DNA from: Alcaligenes endophyticus | Lineage (GTDB): Bacteria; Pseudomonadota; Gammaproteobacteria; Burkholderiales; Burkholderiaceae_B | Direction: 5' to 3' | Length of the DNA stretch: 64,000 bases | NCBI RefSeq assembly: GCF_026344035.1 | Contig: NZ_JAPKND010000003.1 | Location: 248,001-312,000, forward strand | Shown here: positions 23,834-33,541 of the stretch, piece after piece | Numbering within the stretch: the stretch's first letter is position 1 | Layout of the letters: the number at the start of each line of letters is the position of its first letter | Translations under genes and position numbers: made by a program | The notes under the pieces: generated by a model | Told to the model about the DNA's origin: nothing | Database searches by the model: none | Seen by the model: the letters and a program-made list of their open reading frames with translations, nothing else

Positions 23834-25290
23834 TGGAATGGGAAATTGTGATTGGGCTGGAAACACATGCCCAACTTTCTACCGCATCGAAAATATTCTC
23901 CAATAGCAGCACCCAATTTGGAGCCTTAGCTAATACCCAAGCCAACGCCGTCGACATGGCCTTGCCTGGCGCCTTGCCAGTGTTTAACAAAGGGGCTGCC
24001 GAGCGTGCTATACGCTTTGGCCTTGCCGTGGGTGCACAAATCGCTCCTCGTTCGGTCTTTGAGCGTAAAAACTACTTTTACCCCGATCTCCCCAAAAACT
24101 ACCAAATTAGCCAAATGGAAATTCCGGTAGTGTCAGGTGGCAAAATCCACTTTATGCTGGGCGATGAAGAGCGCGTCATCAACCTGACGCGCGCCCACCT
24201 TGAAGAAGACGCGGGTAAATCTTTGCACGAAAACTTTCGTGGCCCGCATGGGGAGCCGTCTACCGGTATTGACTTAAACCGAGCAGGAACACCTTTGCTC
24301 GAAATCGTCTCCGAACCTGAAATGCGCTCAGCAGCAGAAGCTGTTGCCTACGCACGTGCGCTGCATAGCCTAGTGGTGTGGTTAGGTATTTGTGATGGCA
24401 ATATGCAAGAGGGTTCATTTCGAGTCGATGCTAACGTCTCTGTGCGCCCTAAGGGGCAAACCACGCTAGGCACTCGCTGTGAGTTAAAGAACATCAACTC
24501 CTTCCGCTTCCTAGAACGTGCCATTCAATATGAAGCTCGCCGTCAAATCGAGCTCATTGAAGACGGCGGTAAAGTGACTCAGGAAACGCGTCTTTACGAC
24601 TCCGACAAGGACGAGACTCGCAGCATGCGCAGCAAAGAAGATGCACACGACTACCGCTACTTCCCAGATCCTGACCTGCCACCGTTAATAATTAGCGCCG
24701 ACTGGATTGCCCGCGTACAAGCAGAGATGCCAGAGCTGCCAGCCCAGAAACGCGCTCGTTTTGAGCAAAACTTCGAACTGAGCAAGTACGATAGCGCCCA
24801 ATTAACCGTTGACCGTGCTACCTCTGACTACTTTGAAGCCATTCTGGTAGCCGCCTCACCGGCACAGGCCAAACTGGCGGCGAACTGGGTGCTAGGAGAG
24901 CTGTCTTCTACCTTGAACCGTCTCGAACTGAATATCAGCGAATCTGCCATCAACCCTGCACAATTGGCTAAACTTATTGAGCGGATTGCCGACAACACGA
25001 TTTCAAACAAAATCGCTCGAGATGTCTTTGCACTGATGTGGGACGGCGAACACAACGGTGATGCCGACGCCATCATCGCCGCCAAAGGTCTAAAGCAAAT
25101 CACCGACACGGGCGCCATTGAGGCCATGGTGGACGAAGTGCTGCAAGCGAACCCCAGCATGATCGAACAGTATCGCGCGGGTAAGGACAAGGCGTTTAAT
25201 GCTTTGGTAGGCCAAGTAATGCGTATCGCTAAAGGCAAGGCAAACCCGCAGCAAATCAACGACCTACTTAAGCAAAAACTAGACAGTTGA
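23833..25290 (+). CDS. gatB: Asp/Glu-tRNA amidotransferase subunit B
   Basis: Subunit that binds tRNA and activates the glutamyl or aspartyl group with ATP. 485 aa from ATG 23833 ([15 protein letters not shown]), the normal GatB N-terminus; an in-frame upstream ATG at 23803 lies inside gatA. It contains [22 protein letters not shown], the [11 protein letters not shown] motif and the C-terminal YqeY-like tail domain. Last gene of the operon. Confidence 0.97.
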   Translation: MEWEIVIGLETHAQLSTASKIFSNSSTQFGALANTQANAVDMALPGALPVFNKGAAERAIRFGLAVGAQIAPRSVFERKNYFYPDLPKNYQISQMEIPVVSGGKIHFMLGDEERVINLTRAHLEEDAGKSLHENFRGPHGEPSTGIDLNRAGTPLLEIVSEPEMRSAAEAVAYARALHSLVVWLGICDGNMQEGSFRVDANVSVRPKGQTTLGTRCELKNINSFRFLERAIQYEARRQIELIEDGGKVTQETRLYDSDKDETRSMRSKEDAHDYRYFPDPDLPPLIISADWIARVQAEMPELPAQKRARFEQNFELSKYDSAQLTVDRATSDYFEAILVAASPAQAKLAANWVLGELSSTLNRLELNISESAINPAQLAKLIERIADNTISNKIARDVFALMWDGEHNGDADAIIAAKGLKQITDTGAIEAMVDEVLQANPSMIEQYRAGKDKAFNALVGQVMRIAKGKANPQQINDLLKQKLDS

Positions 25291-25340
25291 GTGAAAGTGA
25301 AAAGCAGGTTAAGCCGCAAGGCTTATCCTGCCTGGCATGT

Positions 25341-26006
25341 TCACCGTTCCAGCAACTCACACAGTAAATCAATGTGCCCTTGTTGGTAGTCAGCCAAATT
25401 TTTATGACGTCGCTGACCGAACACAACTTGCGCCAGTAGTGCATGCACCACTGGCGCCAAGGCCAGCCAAGGCTCTCGCACCACCACACTTGTGGTGGCT
25501 CGTTCAGAACCGCCAAAAGGCTCAAGCGCTTTGCCAAGTAAAGCCAAGTGCGGCTGAAGTACATTCTGCTCCCACTGAGCGACCAAATGCGGCATACGCG
25601 CACTCTCGGACACCAGCAAACGCAGTGTATTGACGCTTGTCGGAGACATCAGTGTATGGTGCAGTTGATGCACCAACCACGTGGCAATAGGCCGCACCCC
25701 ATGCTGCGCATCGTACGCAGGCATCCCCGACCAGTCTGGCGGAGTAAACGAGCGCTGCAATAATGCCGCAAACACCTCGTCTTTACTTTTAAAGTGGGCA
25801 TAGAGCCCCCCCTTAGACAAACTGCAGCGCTGCGCAATATCGTCCATACGGGTTGCAGTGAAACCGCGCTCGGAGAACTCAATCAAAGCGCCGTCCAGAA
25901 TTTGCTCTATCCGGATCTCTGGAGCCAAACGCAAACGCACGCGCCCTAAGGCTTGGGATGGTACAGGCATAGTTGAATACTCATCAATCATATTGTATCT
26001 GGTCAT
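25341..26006 (-). CDS. TetR-family repressor of the adjacent export operon
   Basis: 221-aa regulator with an N-terminal TetR helix-turn-helix (residues about 30-80: ILDGALIEFSERGFTATRM, DIAQRCSLSKGGLYAHFKSK) and a ligand-binding C-terminal part that I cannot assign. In-frame ATGs at 26006, 25991 and 25970 are all possible starts. It is transcribed divergently from the efflux genes, and the shared region holds two palindromes, so it most likely represses both itself and the export operon. Confidence 0.88.
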   Translation of the reverse strand: MTRYNMIDEYSTMPVPSQALGRVRLRLAPEIRIEQILDGALIEFSERGFTATRMDDIAQRCSLSKGGLYAHFKSKDEVFAALLQRSFTPPDWSGMPAYDAQHGVRPIATWLVHQLHHTLMSPTSVNTLRLLVSESARMPHLVAQWEQNVLQPHLALLGKALEPFGGSERATTSVVVREPWLALAPVVHALLAQVVFGQRRHKNLADYQQGHIDLLCELLER

Positions 26007-26022
26007 TTTTAATGTCTATAAT
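25993..26022 (+). promoter_or_regulatory. candidate promoter of the export operon
   Basis: TTGTAT (25993-25998) and a consensus TATAAT (26017-26022) are separated by 18 bp, facing the outer-membrane factor gene. The predicted start site, near 26029, lies just before the ACCGACTAGTCGGT palindrome. The element overlaps the 5' end of the TetR gene if that gene starts at 26006, which favours one of the later starts. Confidence 0.5.
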
Positions 26023-26032
26023 ATCACTAACG

Positions 26033-26046
26033 ACCGACTAGTCGGT
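26033..26046. promoter_or_regulatory. palindromic TetR operator candidate
   Basis: ACCGACTAGTCGGT is a perfect 14-bp palindrome immediately downstream of the export promoter and upstream of the divergent TetR gene. Its size and composition suit a TetR-family dimer site. Confidence 0.65.
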
Positions 26047-26051
26047 TTTTA

Positions 26052-26063
26052 ATGACATGTCAT
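26052..26063. promoter_or_regulatory. second palindrome beside the TetR operator
   Basis: ATGACATGTCAT is a perfect 12-bp palindrome five bases downstream of the first. Its sequence differs, so it may bind another regulator or be incidental. Confidence 0.35.
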
Positions 26064-26223
26064 CATATCCACACGAATAAAATGGGTATTTGCGGTATCG
26101 TACTGTCATGCTCTTGCTCTACTCATCCATATAGCGAAGATTTAATGCATGCAAGCGGCTCCCATCCTCAATTGCCGATGCGCCTGCTCTGGCCTCACGG
26201 GCTCACCTCATTGGTTAAAAAAC

Positions 26224-27654
26224 ATGAAAGAATTCTCTCTTAGCTTGTATTCCCCAAAGCTACGTTATTTAGCTAGCATGGTTACGCTGATGGCAGTGGC
26301 TGGATGCGGGGCGCTAAACTCAACGCCAACTCCCTCCCCGCTACCCGTCGCTAACCACTACCCGGGCCAAACGGCCTCCCAAGATAACGCCGCCCTAAAT
26401 AGCGACTGGCGTGTTCATTTCACGGACCCACAACTGCAACAGCTCATTTCGATTGCACTAGAGAACAACCGCGATTTACAAACCGCCGTCTTACGAGTGG
26501 AGGAAGCACAAGCCATCTATGGAATTCAGCGCTCAGACCAATGGCCAAGCTTAGGTATCGGTGCCGAAGCGGGGCGTGCCAAAGTGCCGGGTGACCTGAA
26601 CATGAGTGGACAATCGATGGTCTCCGGAAAATACGAAGCGTATGCGGGGATGAGCACTTGGGAAGTTGATCTTTGGGGACGCGTACGTAGTTTAAAAGAA
26701 GCTGCCTTACAACAATACTTAGCCACTGACTCCGCACGCCGCGCTGTGCAAATCAGCCTTATCAGCGGCGTGGTCAACACTTGGTTAAGCTTAAGCGAAC
26801 TGAACGAGCGCCTCCGATTAGCAGAGGAAACCATTGCCTCCCGACAAGCCTCTTTAGATTTATTTACGCACCGCGAAGCGGTTGGTGCGGCCTCTATGCT
26901 GGATTTGACCCAAGCTCAAACTCTTTTAATCCAGGCCCAATCGCTTGCCGCTCGCCTTGAGCAAGAGCGCGCCGCGCAAAACCATGCTCTAGCCCTTTTG
27001 TTGGGCGCCAAGGATACGCCTGAACAACCAGCCCAAAGTCTTGCTTATCTGGCTACGCACATCGCCCCCGTGCAGCCCGGACTACCAGCCCAGTTGCTCA
27101 CCGCGCGCCCCGACATAATTGCTGCTGAACAACGCCTACTCGCTTCTCACGCCAATATTCAGGCAGCACGTGCGGCCTTCTTTCCAACCATCACCTTAAC
27201 AGGTGCGTTTGGCTCATCCAGCGCCGAGCTAAAAGGCCTATTCGACAGCGGCAGTAAAGCGTGGTCTTTCCTGCCTAGCATTTCTTTACCCATCTTTGAT
27301 GGCGGACGACGTCAAGCCAACCTAAGTCTGGCTGAAGTACGCAAAGACATGGCTATTGTGAACTATGAAAAAACCATTCAAACGGCTTTTCGTGAAGTCG
27401 CCGATGCGCTATCTAACCGTGAATGGCTAAACAAACAAGTCCACATCCAAGAACAGGCCTTACAAACCCAGAAACAAAGGGCGCAGTTGGCTCAAATGCG
27501 TTACGACAGTGGGGCTTCAGGCTATCTTGAAGTGCTGGATGCACAACGCAGCCTGCTTGATGCCGAGCAAGGGCTGGTACAAACCCGTCGGCTGCTGTTG
27601 TCTAATCAAGTGCTGTTGTACGCCGCCCTAGGAGGGGGAGCCTCGCCCTCCTAG
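26224..27654 (+). CDS. NodT-type outer-membrane efflux lipoprotein
   Basis: TolC-like outer-membrane channel of a tripartite exporter, 476 aa from ATG 26224. That start gives a proper lipoprotein signal peptide (MKEFSLSLYSPKLRYL with basic residues, a hydrophobic core, lipobox VAGC with Cys28). Two OEP repeats follow, each with the long helices and short strands of the family (LTARPDIIAAEQRL, FFPTITLTGAFG). An in-frame ATG at 26149 would add an unlikely Cys-rich leader. The Shine-Dalgarno is poor. First gene of the export operon. Confidence 0.9.
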   Translation: MKEFSLSLYSPKLRYLASMVTLMAVAGCGALNSTPTPSPLPVANHYPGQTASQDNAALNSDWRVHFTDPQLQQLISIALENNRDLQTAVLRVEEAQAIYGIQRSDQWPSLGIGAEAGRAKVPGDLNMSGQSMVSGKYEAYAGMSTWEVDLWGRVRSLKEAALQQYLATDSARRAVQISLISGVVNTWLSLSELNERLRLAEETIASRQASLDLFTHREAVGAASMLDLTQAQTLLIQAQSLAARLEQERAAQNHALALLLGAKDTPEQPAQSLAYLATHIAPVQPGLPAQLLTARPDIIAAEQRLLASHANIQAARAAFFPTITLTGAFGSSSAELKGLFDSGSKAWSFLPSISLPIFDGGRRQANLSLAEVRKDMAIVNYEKTIQTAFREVADALSNREWLNKQVHIQEQALQTQKQRAQLAQMRYDSGASGYLEVLDAQRSLLDAEQGLVQTRRLLLSNQVLLYAALGGGASPS

Positions 27655-27725
27655 CCTGACTCACCGGATACCAACGCAAAAAACACCTCTTTTAATTATT
27701 GAGATCAACACCACAAGGCTTGCAG

Positions 27726-28802
27726 ATGGCTACCTCACTTACGCTCAAAAAAACTGTTTTTATCGCTGCCCTCGTCCTTTTAGCCGGTGCTGGCTGGTAT
27801 GCATGGCAGCATTTTTCCGATGATCAACCTGCAGAAGGCTTTGCCCGCGGCAACGGACGTATCGAAGCAACCGAGATCGACATCGCGACCAAGCTACCTG
27901 GCAGGGTAGACGAAATCAAAGTGGGCGAAGGCGATTTCGTACAAGCTGGCCAAGTGTTAGCGGTCATGCAACTTACCACCCTACAAGCACAACGCGACGA
28001 AGCTTTGGCCATGAAGCAACAAGCCATTCATGCCGTGGCCGCCGCGCAAGCTCAAGTGACGCTGCGTGAAAGCGACGTTGAGGCGCTTAATGCCGTGGTA
28101 CTACAACGTGAGTCGGAACTAGATGCCAGTCGTAAACGTTTAGCCCGTTCGGAAAGCCTCGCCAAAGGAGGCGCTTCATCACGCCAAGAACTAGATGATG
28201 ATCGCGCGCGAGTCAATAGCGCACAAGCAGCACTCACCGCGGCCAGAGCTCAAGTGGTCGCAGGTCGCGCTGCCGTCCAAGCAGCCAAAGCACAAGAAAT
28301 CGGAGCAAGCTCCCAGGTGACGGCCGCTCAGGCCACCATCGCCCGAATCGAAGCCGATATCGATGACAACTCCTTGAAATCCCCCCGTGATGGACGGATT
28401 CAGTTTCGCGTCGCACAGCCTGGTGAGGTCTTAGGGGCGGGGGGGCGTGTACTGAATTTAGTTGATCTCTCTGATGTGTACATGACCTTCTTCCTGCCCG
28501 AGGCCATTGCCGGACGAGTGGCGATGGGCACAGACGTGCGGATTGTTCTTGATGCGGCCCCCGAATATGTCATCCCCGCCCAAGTCTCCTTCGTCGCCAG
28601 CACGGCACAATTTACCCCCAAGACTGTAGAGACAGCAAGCGAACGACAAAAGCTCATGTTCCGCGTCAAAGCACAGATTCCTCCCGAACTGCTGCGCAAA
28701 CATCTTCAGCAAGTCAAAACCGGTTTGCCTGGGGTCGCGTGGATCAAATATGACCCCAAAAAGGAATGGCCTGCCAATTTGAACGTGCGTCTGCCGGAGT
28801 AA
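27726..28802 (+). CDS. HlyD/YhiI-type membrane-fusion protein
   Basis: Periplasmic adaptor anchored by one TM helix (residues about 9-27) that links the inner-membrane ABC exporter to the outer-membrane channel. 358 aa from ATG 27726, with AAGG upstream. It contains the split biotinyl-lipoyl domain ([18 protein letters not shown] and later [17 protein letters not shown]) around an alpha-helical hairpin of about 110 residues. Similar to E. coli YhiI, which sits in the same order with rbbA and yhhJ. Confidence 0.9.
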   Translation: MATSLTLKKTVFIAALVLLAGAGWYAWQHFSDDQPAEGFARGNGRIEATEIDIATKLPGRVDEIKVGEGDFVQAGQVLAVMQLTTLQAQRDEALAMKQQAIHAVAAAQAQVTLRESDVEALNAVVLQRESELDASRKRLARSESLAKGGASSRQELDDDRARVNSAQAALTAARAQVVAGRAAVQAAKAQEIGASSQVTAAQATIARIEADIDDNSLKSPRDGRIQFRVAQPGEVLGAGGRVLNLVDLSDVYMTFFLPEAIAGRVAMGTDVRIVLDAAPEYVIPAQVSFVASTAQFTPKTVETASERQKLMFRVKAQIPPELLRKHLQQVKTGLPGVAWIKYDPKKEWPANLNVRLPE

Positions 28803-28805
28803 ACC

Positions 28806-31565
28806 ATGCCTCAAGCCGCTTCCTTTATTGCCCAACTACACGGCGTTAGCCTGCGTTATGGCAAAACCGTGGCGCTGGACAAGTTAGATCTCGATATTCC
28901 TGCTGGAAAGATGGTCGGCTTAATTGGCCCTGACGGTGTCGGCAAATCCAGTTTGCTTGCCTTGATCGCCGGCGCACGCGCAGTCCAGCAAGGAAGCGTC
29001 ATTGCTCTGGGGGCCAGCATGGCTGACCGCTCACATCGTCAAGCGGCTTGCCCCCGTATTGCTTACATGCCACAAGGGCTAGGAAAAAACCTTTACCCCA
29101 CCCTCTCTGTTGAGGAAAACCTGCAGTTTTTTGGTCGCTTATTTGGCCATGGTGCGGCCGAAAGGCGACGACGGATCGACGATCTTACCCGCAGCACGGA
29201 TTTGGATAAGTTTCTAGACCGGCCTGCTGGAAAACTCTCTGGCGGGATGAAACAAAAGCTGGGCTTGTGCTGTGCTCTGATCCATGACCCCGACCTCCTA
29301 GTGTTAGATGAGCCCACAACAGGCGTAGACCCTTTGGCACGCGCTCAGTTTTGGGATCTGATCGCTCGCATCAGGCTAGAGCGTCCCACGATGAGCGTCA
29401 TCGTCGCCACCGCATATATGGATGAGGCTCAGCGGTTTGATTGGCTCGCCGCAATGGATAATGGGAAAATCCTGGCTACAGGCACTCCAGCCGAACTCTT
29501 ACAAAAGACCCACGCTGAATCACTGGAAACGGCGTTCATCCGCTTATTGCCAGAAGAAAAAAGACGGGGTTACGAACCCGTCCATATTCCCGCTCTCGAC
29601 GTTGACGACACCGACATTGCCATTGAAGCGCAAGGCTTAACCATGCGTTTTGGTGATTTTGTAGCGGTTGACCACGTCAGTTTTAAAATCCGGCGGGGAG
29701 AAATTTTTGGTTTTCTGGGATCTAATGGTTGTGGTAAATCCACAACCATGAAAATGCTCACCGGGCTGTTACCCGCCAGCGAAGGCAAAGCATGGCTATT
29801 TGGCAACGAAGTCGATCCTCACGACATCGAAACCCGCCGTCGCGTGGGCTATATGTCACAGGCTTTTTCTCTTTATAGCGAACTCACAGTAAAACAAAAT
29901 CTGGTACTGCACGCCCGCCTGTTCCATGTCCCCGAGGCAGATATCCCCGCCCGCATCCATGAAATGAGCCAGCGCTTTGAGCTTGAGCAAGCCATGGATA
30001 GCCTCCCTGGCAGCCTGCCGTTAGGTATGCGTCAACGCCTATCGCTCGCTGTGGCCATGGTGCATCGCCCCGAGCTTCTCATCCTAGACGAACCCACCTC
30101 AGGGGTGGATCCCATCGCAAGAGATAACTTTTGGCGTCTTCTCATTGAGCTATCACGGCGAGACAAAGTAACTATTTTTATCTCGACCCACTTTATGAAC
30201 GAGGCTGCACGCTGTGACCGCATGTCCATGATGCATGCAGGCAAGGTGCTAGATAGTGATACGCCGGCGGCCCTAGTAAAAAAAAGGGCGGCCAACGATC
30301 TGGAAGATGCCTTTATCGGGTATTTACTCGAGGCCAGCGGCCAAACGCGTGAGGAGCCTGTGTTGGCTGGCTCACCCAGCAGCCAAGATGCCCCCCCAGT
30401 GGTCAGCACTGCCCCCTCTACCCCATCACAGCGCCCCTCACGCTTTAGTCTGCAGCGAATGCTAAGCTATACGTGGCGTGAGGCGCTTGAGCTTCGACGA
30501 GACCCCGTACGTGCCACCTTAGCCCTGGCCGGCTCCGTCATCCTGATGTTTGTCATTGGTTTCGGCATTAGCATGGATGTTGAAGATTTACGCTACGCCG
30601 TACTTGATCAAGACCAAAGTAGTATTAGCCGCGACTATGCCCTGAATCTGTCAGGATCTCGCTACTTTATTGAGCGCCCACCGCTCAATAACCATAACGA
30701 GCTGGACGAACGCATGCGCAGCGGTGAACTTTCCCTGGCTTTGGAAATCCCGCAGGGGTTTGGCCGTAAGGTGCTTCGCGGCGAGAACGTAGAAATCGGC
30801 GCCTGGATAGACGGCGCTATGCCCACGCGGGCAGAAACCGTACAGGGCTATGTTCAAGGCATGCACAGGCAATGGCTTGCTAGGCAGGCGAGCGAGCGTT
30901 TAGGTATGCCTTTACAAGGCGTTGCCCAAATTGAAACTCGCTATCGATACAACCCTGATGTCAAAAGCTTGCCTGCTATCGTACCCGCCGTCATCCCCTT
31001 ATTGTTATTGATTTTGCCTGCTATGCTCACAGCGCTTGCCGTGGTGCGAGAAAAAGAGTTGGGCTCAATCATCAACCTGTACGTTACCCCCGTCACCCGA
31101 AGTGAGTTCTTACTAGGTAAACAACTGCCTTATATCGGCCTGGCAATGGTGAATTTTTTACTCATGAGCGCACTGGCTGTCACTGTGTTCGGTGTCCCCA
31201 TAAGCGGCAGTTACGCCACCCTCTTTCTTGCCGCTTTTCTGTTCAGTATTATTTCTACTGGCATGGGGCTGTTGGCATCGGCGGTAACACGCAGCCAAAT
31301 CGCCGCGATGTTCTTTGCCATGATTGGCACCCTGATTCCCGCCACACAATTTGCCGGGCTGCTAGACCCGGTGTCTTCGCTAGAAGGGGCAGGCAAACTT
31401 ATTGGGGAGATCTACCCTGCAACCCATATGTTTGCCATCAGCAGAGGCGTATTTAGTAAAGGCCTTAGCCTTGCAGATTTACACTATGCATTCTGGCCCC
31501 TGCTACTCACGATCCCCATCATTATGGGCGTAGCAATCGCTTTACTAAAAAAACAAGATAACTGA
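28806..31565 (+). CDS. rbbA: RbbA-like fusion of two ABC ATPases and an ABC-2 permease
   Basis: 919-aa protein. The first nucleotide-binding domain (about 8-240) has [19 protein letters not shown] and [12 protein letters not shown]. The second (about 268-500) has GSNGCGKST, a degenerate signature [10 protein letters not shown] in place of LSGGQ, and [12 protein letters not shown]. The C-terminal 350 residues form an ABC-2 permease, with one helix near 575-595, a periplasmic stretch, then about five helices. E. coli RbbA, called a ribosome-associated ATPase, has this architecture, but here the neighbours (outer-membrane factor, adaptor, second permease) argue for export. GGAG at the end of the adaptor gene serves as its Shine-Dalgarno. 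Confidence 0.88.
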   Translation: MPQAASFIAQLHGVSLRYGKTVALDKLDLDIPAGKMVGLIGPDGVGKSSLLALIAGARAVQQGSVIALGASMADRSHRQAACPRIAYMPQGLGKNLYPTLSVEENLQFFGRLFGHGAAERRRRIDDLTRSTDLDKFLDRPAGKLSGGMKQKLGLCCALIHDPDLLVLDEPTTGVDPLARAQFWDLIARIRLERPTMSVIVATAYMDEAQRFDWLAAMDNGKILATGTPAELLQKTHAESLETAFIRLLPEEKRRGYEPVHIPALDVDDTDIAIEAQGLTMRFGDFVAVDHVSFKIRRGEIFGFLGSNGCGKSTTMKMLTGLLPASEGKAWLFGNEVDPHDIETRRRVGYMSQAFSLYSELTVKQNLVLHARLFHVPEADIPARIHEMSQRFELEQAMDSLPGSLPLGMRQRLSLAVAMVHRPELLILDEPTSGVDPIARDNFWRLLIELSRRDKVTIFISTHFMNEAARCDRMSMMHAGKVLDSDTPAALVKKRAANDLEDAFIGYLLEASGQTREEPVLAGSPSSQDAPPVVSTAPSTPSQRPSRFSLQRMLSYTWREALELRRDPVRATLALAGSVILMFVIGFGISMDVEDLRYAVLDQDQSSISRDYALNLSGSRYFIERPPLNNHNELDERMRSGELSLALEIPQGFGRKVLRGENVEIGAWIDGAMPTRAETVQGYVQGMHRQWLARQASERLGMPLQGVAQIETRYRYNPDVKSLPAIVPAVIPLLLLILPAMLTALAVVREKELGSIINLYVTPVTRSEFLLGKQLPYIGLAMVNFLLMSALAVTVFGVPISGSYATLFLAAFLFSIISTGMGLLASAVTRSQIAAMFFAMIGTLIPATQFAGLLDPVSSLEGAGKLIGEIYPATHMFAISRGVFSKGLSLADLHYAFWPLLLTIPIIMGVAIALLKKQDN

Positions 31566-31577
31566 GCCAGGAACGAC

Positions 31578-32699
31578 ATGTATTTCGCTAACATCTATCG
31601 CCTCGGCATCAAAGAAATCTGGAGTCTGTTGCGCGACCCCATGATGCTGATATTAATCGTCTATACTTTTTCAGTGTCGGTATACACCGCGGCAACAGCC
31701 ATGCCCGAGACCCTGCACCACGCCCCTATCGCTATCGTGGATGAAGATCACTCTCCCCTGTCAGCTCGCATCGCTAGTGCTTTCTATCCGCCTAACTTCA
31801 ACCCGCCCGCCATGATTACCCCTCAGCAAATGGATGCGGGCATGGACGCCGGCCACTACACTTTCGTACTGAATATACCGCCTAATTTCCAACGAAATAT
31901 ACTAGCCGGTCGCCACGCTGAAATTCAACTCAACGTCGATGCCACCCGCATGAGTCAAGCATTCAGTGGCAATAATCACATTCAACAAATCGTAATGGCC
32001 GAAGTCAACGAGTTTGTCCAAGGCTATCGTAGCAATACAGTATTGCCAGTGGAACTAGTCATGCGGGCACGCTTTAACCCTACCCTGGAAAAGACCTGGT
32101 TTGGCGGCGTGATGCAGATTATCAACCATGTCACGATGCTCGCTATTATTCTGACAGGTGCCGCCTTAATCCGTGAGCGCGAGCATGGCACGATCGAGCA
32201 CTTATTAGTTATGCCTGTGACACCAGCAGAAATTATGCTGGCCAAAGTGTGGTCCATGGGGCTAGTGGTGCTTGTCGCCGTGGCGGCCTCACTACTGCTA
32301 GTGGTGCAAGGCTTACTCAACGTACCCATTCAGGGCTCAATTCTGCTTTTCTTAGCAGGTGCTGCGCTTTGCCTGTTTGCCACCACCTCCATGGGTATCT
32401 TTCTTGCTACCTTAGCGCGCAGCATGCCTCAGTTCGGTCTGCTACTGATGCTGACCCTGTTGCCACTGCAATTACTATCTGGTGGCATGACTCCACGAGA
32501 AAGCATGCCCGCCCTTGTACAAGACATTATGCTCTTGGCACCCACCACGCACTTTGTCGACTTAGGTCAAGCCATTTTGTACCGAGGCGCCGGTATCAGC
32601 GTAGTTTGGAAGCCATTTCTGGCCTTGCTCGCCATTGGGATTGCCTTGTTTGCTCTGTCCCTCAGCCGCTTTCGCAAGACAATCAGCCAGATGGCTTAA
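31578..32699 (+). CDS. yhhJ: YhhJ-like ABC-2 permease
   Basis: Inner-membrane permease, 373 aa: one N-terminal TM helix (MMLILIVYTFSVSVYT), an extracytoplasmic domain of about 150 residues, then five helices with the conserved REREHGTIEHLLVMPVTPAEIMLAK coupling motif. It starts 12 bases after the rbbA-like stop and would pair with that protein's permease half. Substrate unknown. Last gene of the export operon. Confidence 0.9.
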   Translation: MYFANIYRLGIKEIWSLLRDPMMLILIVYTFSVSVYTAATAMPETLHHAPIAIVDEDHSPLSARIASAFYPPNFNPPAMITPQQMDAGMDAGHYTFVLNIPPNFQRNILAGRHAEIQLNVDATRMSQAFSGNNHIQQIVMAEVNEFVQGYRSNTVLPVELVMRARFNPTLEKTWFGGVMQIINHVTMLAIILTGAALIREREHGTIEHLLVMPVTPAEIMLAKVWSMGLVVLVAVAASLLLVVQGLLNVPIQGSILLFLAGAALCLFATTSMGIFLATLARSMPQFGLLLMLTLLPLQLLSGGMTPRESMPALVQDIMLLAPTTHFVDLGQAILYRGAGISVVWKPFLALLAIGIALFALSLSRFRKTISQMA

Positions 32700-32718
32700 C
32701 GTGTCATTTACATTAACC

Positions 32719-32741
32719 GCGCCACCATTCGTACGTGGCGC
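32719..32741. terminator. hairpin in the gap between yhhJ and pyrE
   Basis: GCGCCAC (32719-32725) pairs with GTGGCGC (32735-32741) around a nine-base loop, in the gap between convergent genes. There is no T-tract, so termination here would be inefficient or Rho-assisted. Confidence 0.4.
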
Positions 32742-32790
32742 AATCACCCCGGCCACCGATAGGCGGCTAGGGTTAGCTCTGTGGCGGTAA

Positions 32791-33462
32791 CTACACGCCG
32801 TAACGTTGGCGATAAGCATCTACTTGCTCGTGATGAGCCGCTAGGGTCTCATCATTCCGCAAGAAATCCAAAATATCATGCAAAGAGGCAATACTCACCA
32901 CCGGCATGCCAAATTTTTGCTCTACGTCTTGTACCGCAGAATGCTCAGAAAGAATCTGATCGTTGCCTGCACGTTCCATACGGTCAAGGGCGATCAATAC
33001 GGCGACGGGTTCGGCACCTGCTGCGCGGATAATTTCTACCGACTCACGTACAGAAGTTCCTGCCGTAATCACATCATCAATAATCACTACCTTACCCTGC
33101 AAAGGGGCGCCCACTAATACCCCACCCTCGCCATGCGCCTTGGCTTCTTTGCGATTAAAAGCGAAGGGAACATCGGTGTGGCAATCAGGGTGTGCAGACA
33201 GTGCAATCGCCGTCGCGGTAGATAACGGTATCCCTTTGTATGCTGGACCAAATAGCATATCGAAGCTAATACCCGCATCCAACAGCGCCTGCGCATAAAA
33301 TTGTGCTAAACGACCGACGCTGGCTCCGGTATTGAACAAACCTGCATTAAAAAAGTATGGGCTGATACGCCCGGACTTCACTTTGAACTCACCGAAGCGC
33401 AGCACCCCTTGCTCCAGCGAAAAGCGCACGAAATCACGGCGATTGCTGTGTATGGCCGACAT
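32791..33462 (-). CDS. pyrE: orotate phosphoribosyltransferase
   Basis: Fifth step of pyrimidine synthesis: orotate plus PRPP to orotidine 5'-monophosphate. 223 aa. The PRPP-binding motif is [16 protein letters not shown], and the orotate-binding N-terminal block [10 protein letters not shown] and the GPAYKGIPL loop are present. A single gene flanked by convergent and divergent neighbours. Confidence 0.97.
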   Translation of the reverse strand: MSAIHSNRRDFVRFSLEQGVLRFGEFKVKSGRISPYFFNAGLFNTGASVGRLAQFYAQALLDAGISFDMLFGPAYKGIPLSTATAIALSAHPDCHTDVPFAFNRKEAKAHGEGGVLVGAPLQGKVVIIDDVITAGTSVRESVEIIRAAGAEPVAVLIALDRMERAGNDQILSEHSAVQDVEQKFGMPVVSIASLHDILDFLRNDETLAAHHEQVDAYRQRYGV

Positions 33463-33541
33463 AAAATAGATCTATAAAAAAAGATGAAGTTCTTATTATT
33501 TCATAGCCAAGCATAAGCGTACACGACCATCACGCGCTCAC

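Noticed and set aside
24828-25319. 163-aa minus-strand frame over the end of gatB
   Set aside because: Antisense shadow of gatB, Ser- and Leu-rich, with no motif.
32249-32716. 155-aa open frame overlapping the yhhJ-like permease in another frame
   Set aside because: His- and Cys-rich shadow of the permease gene with no motif or Shine-Dalgarno.
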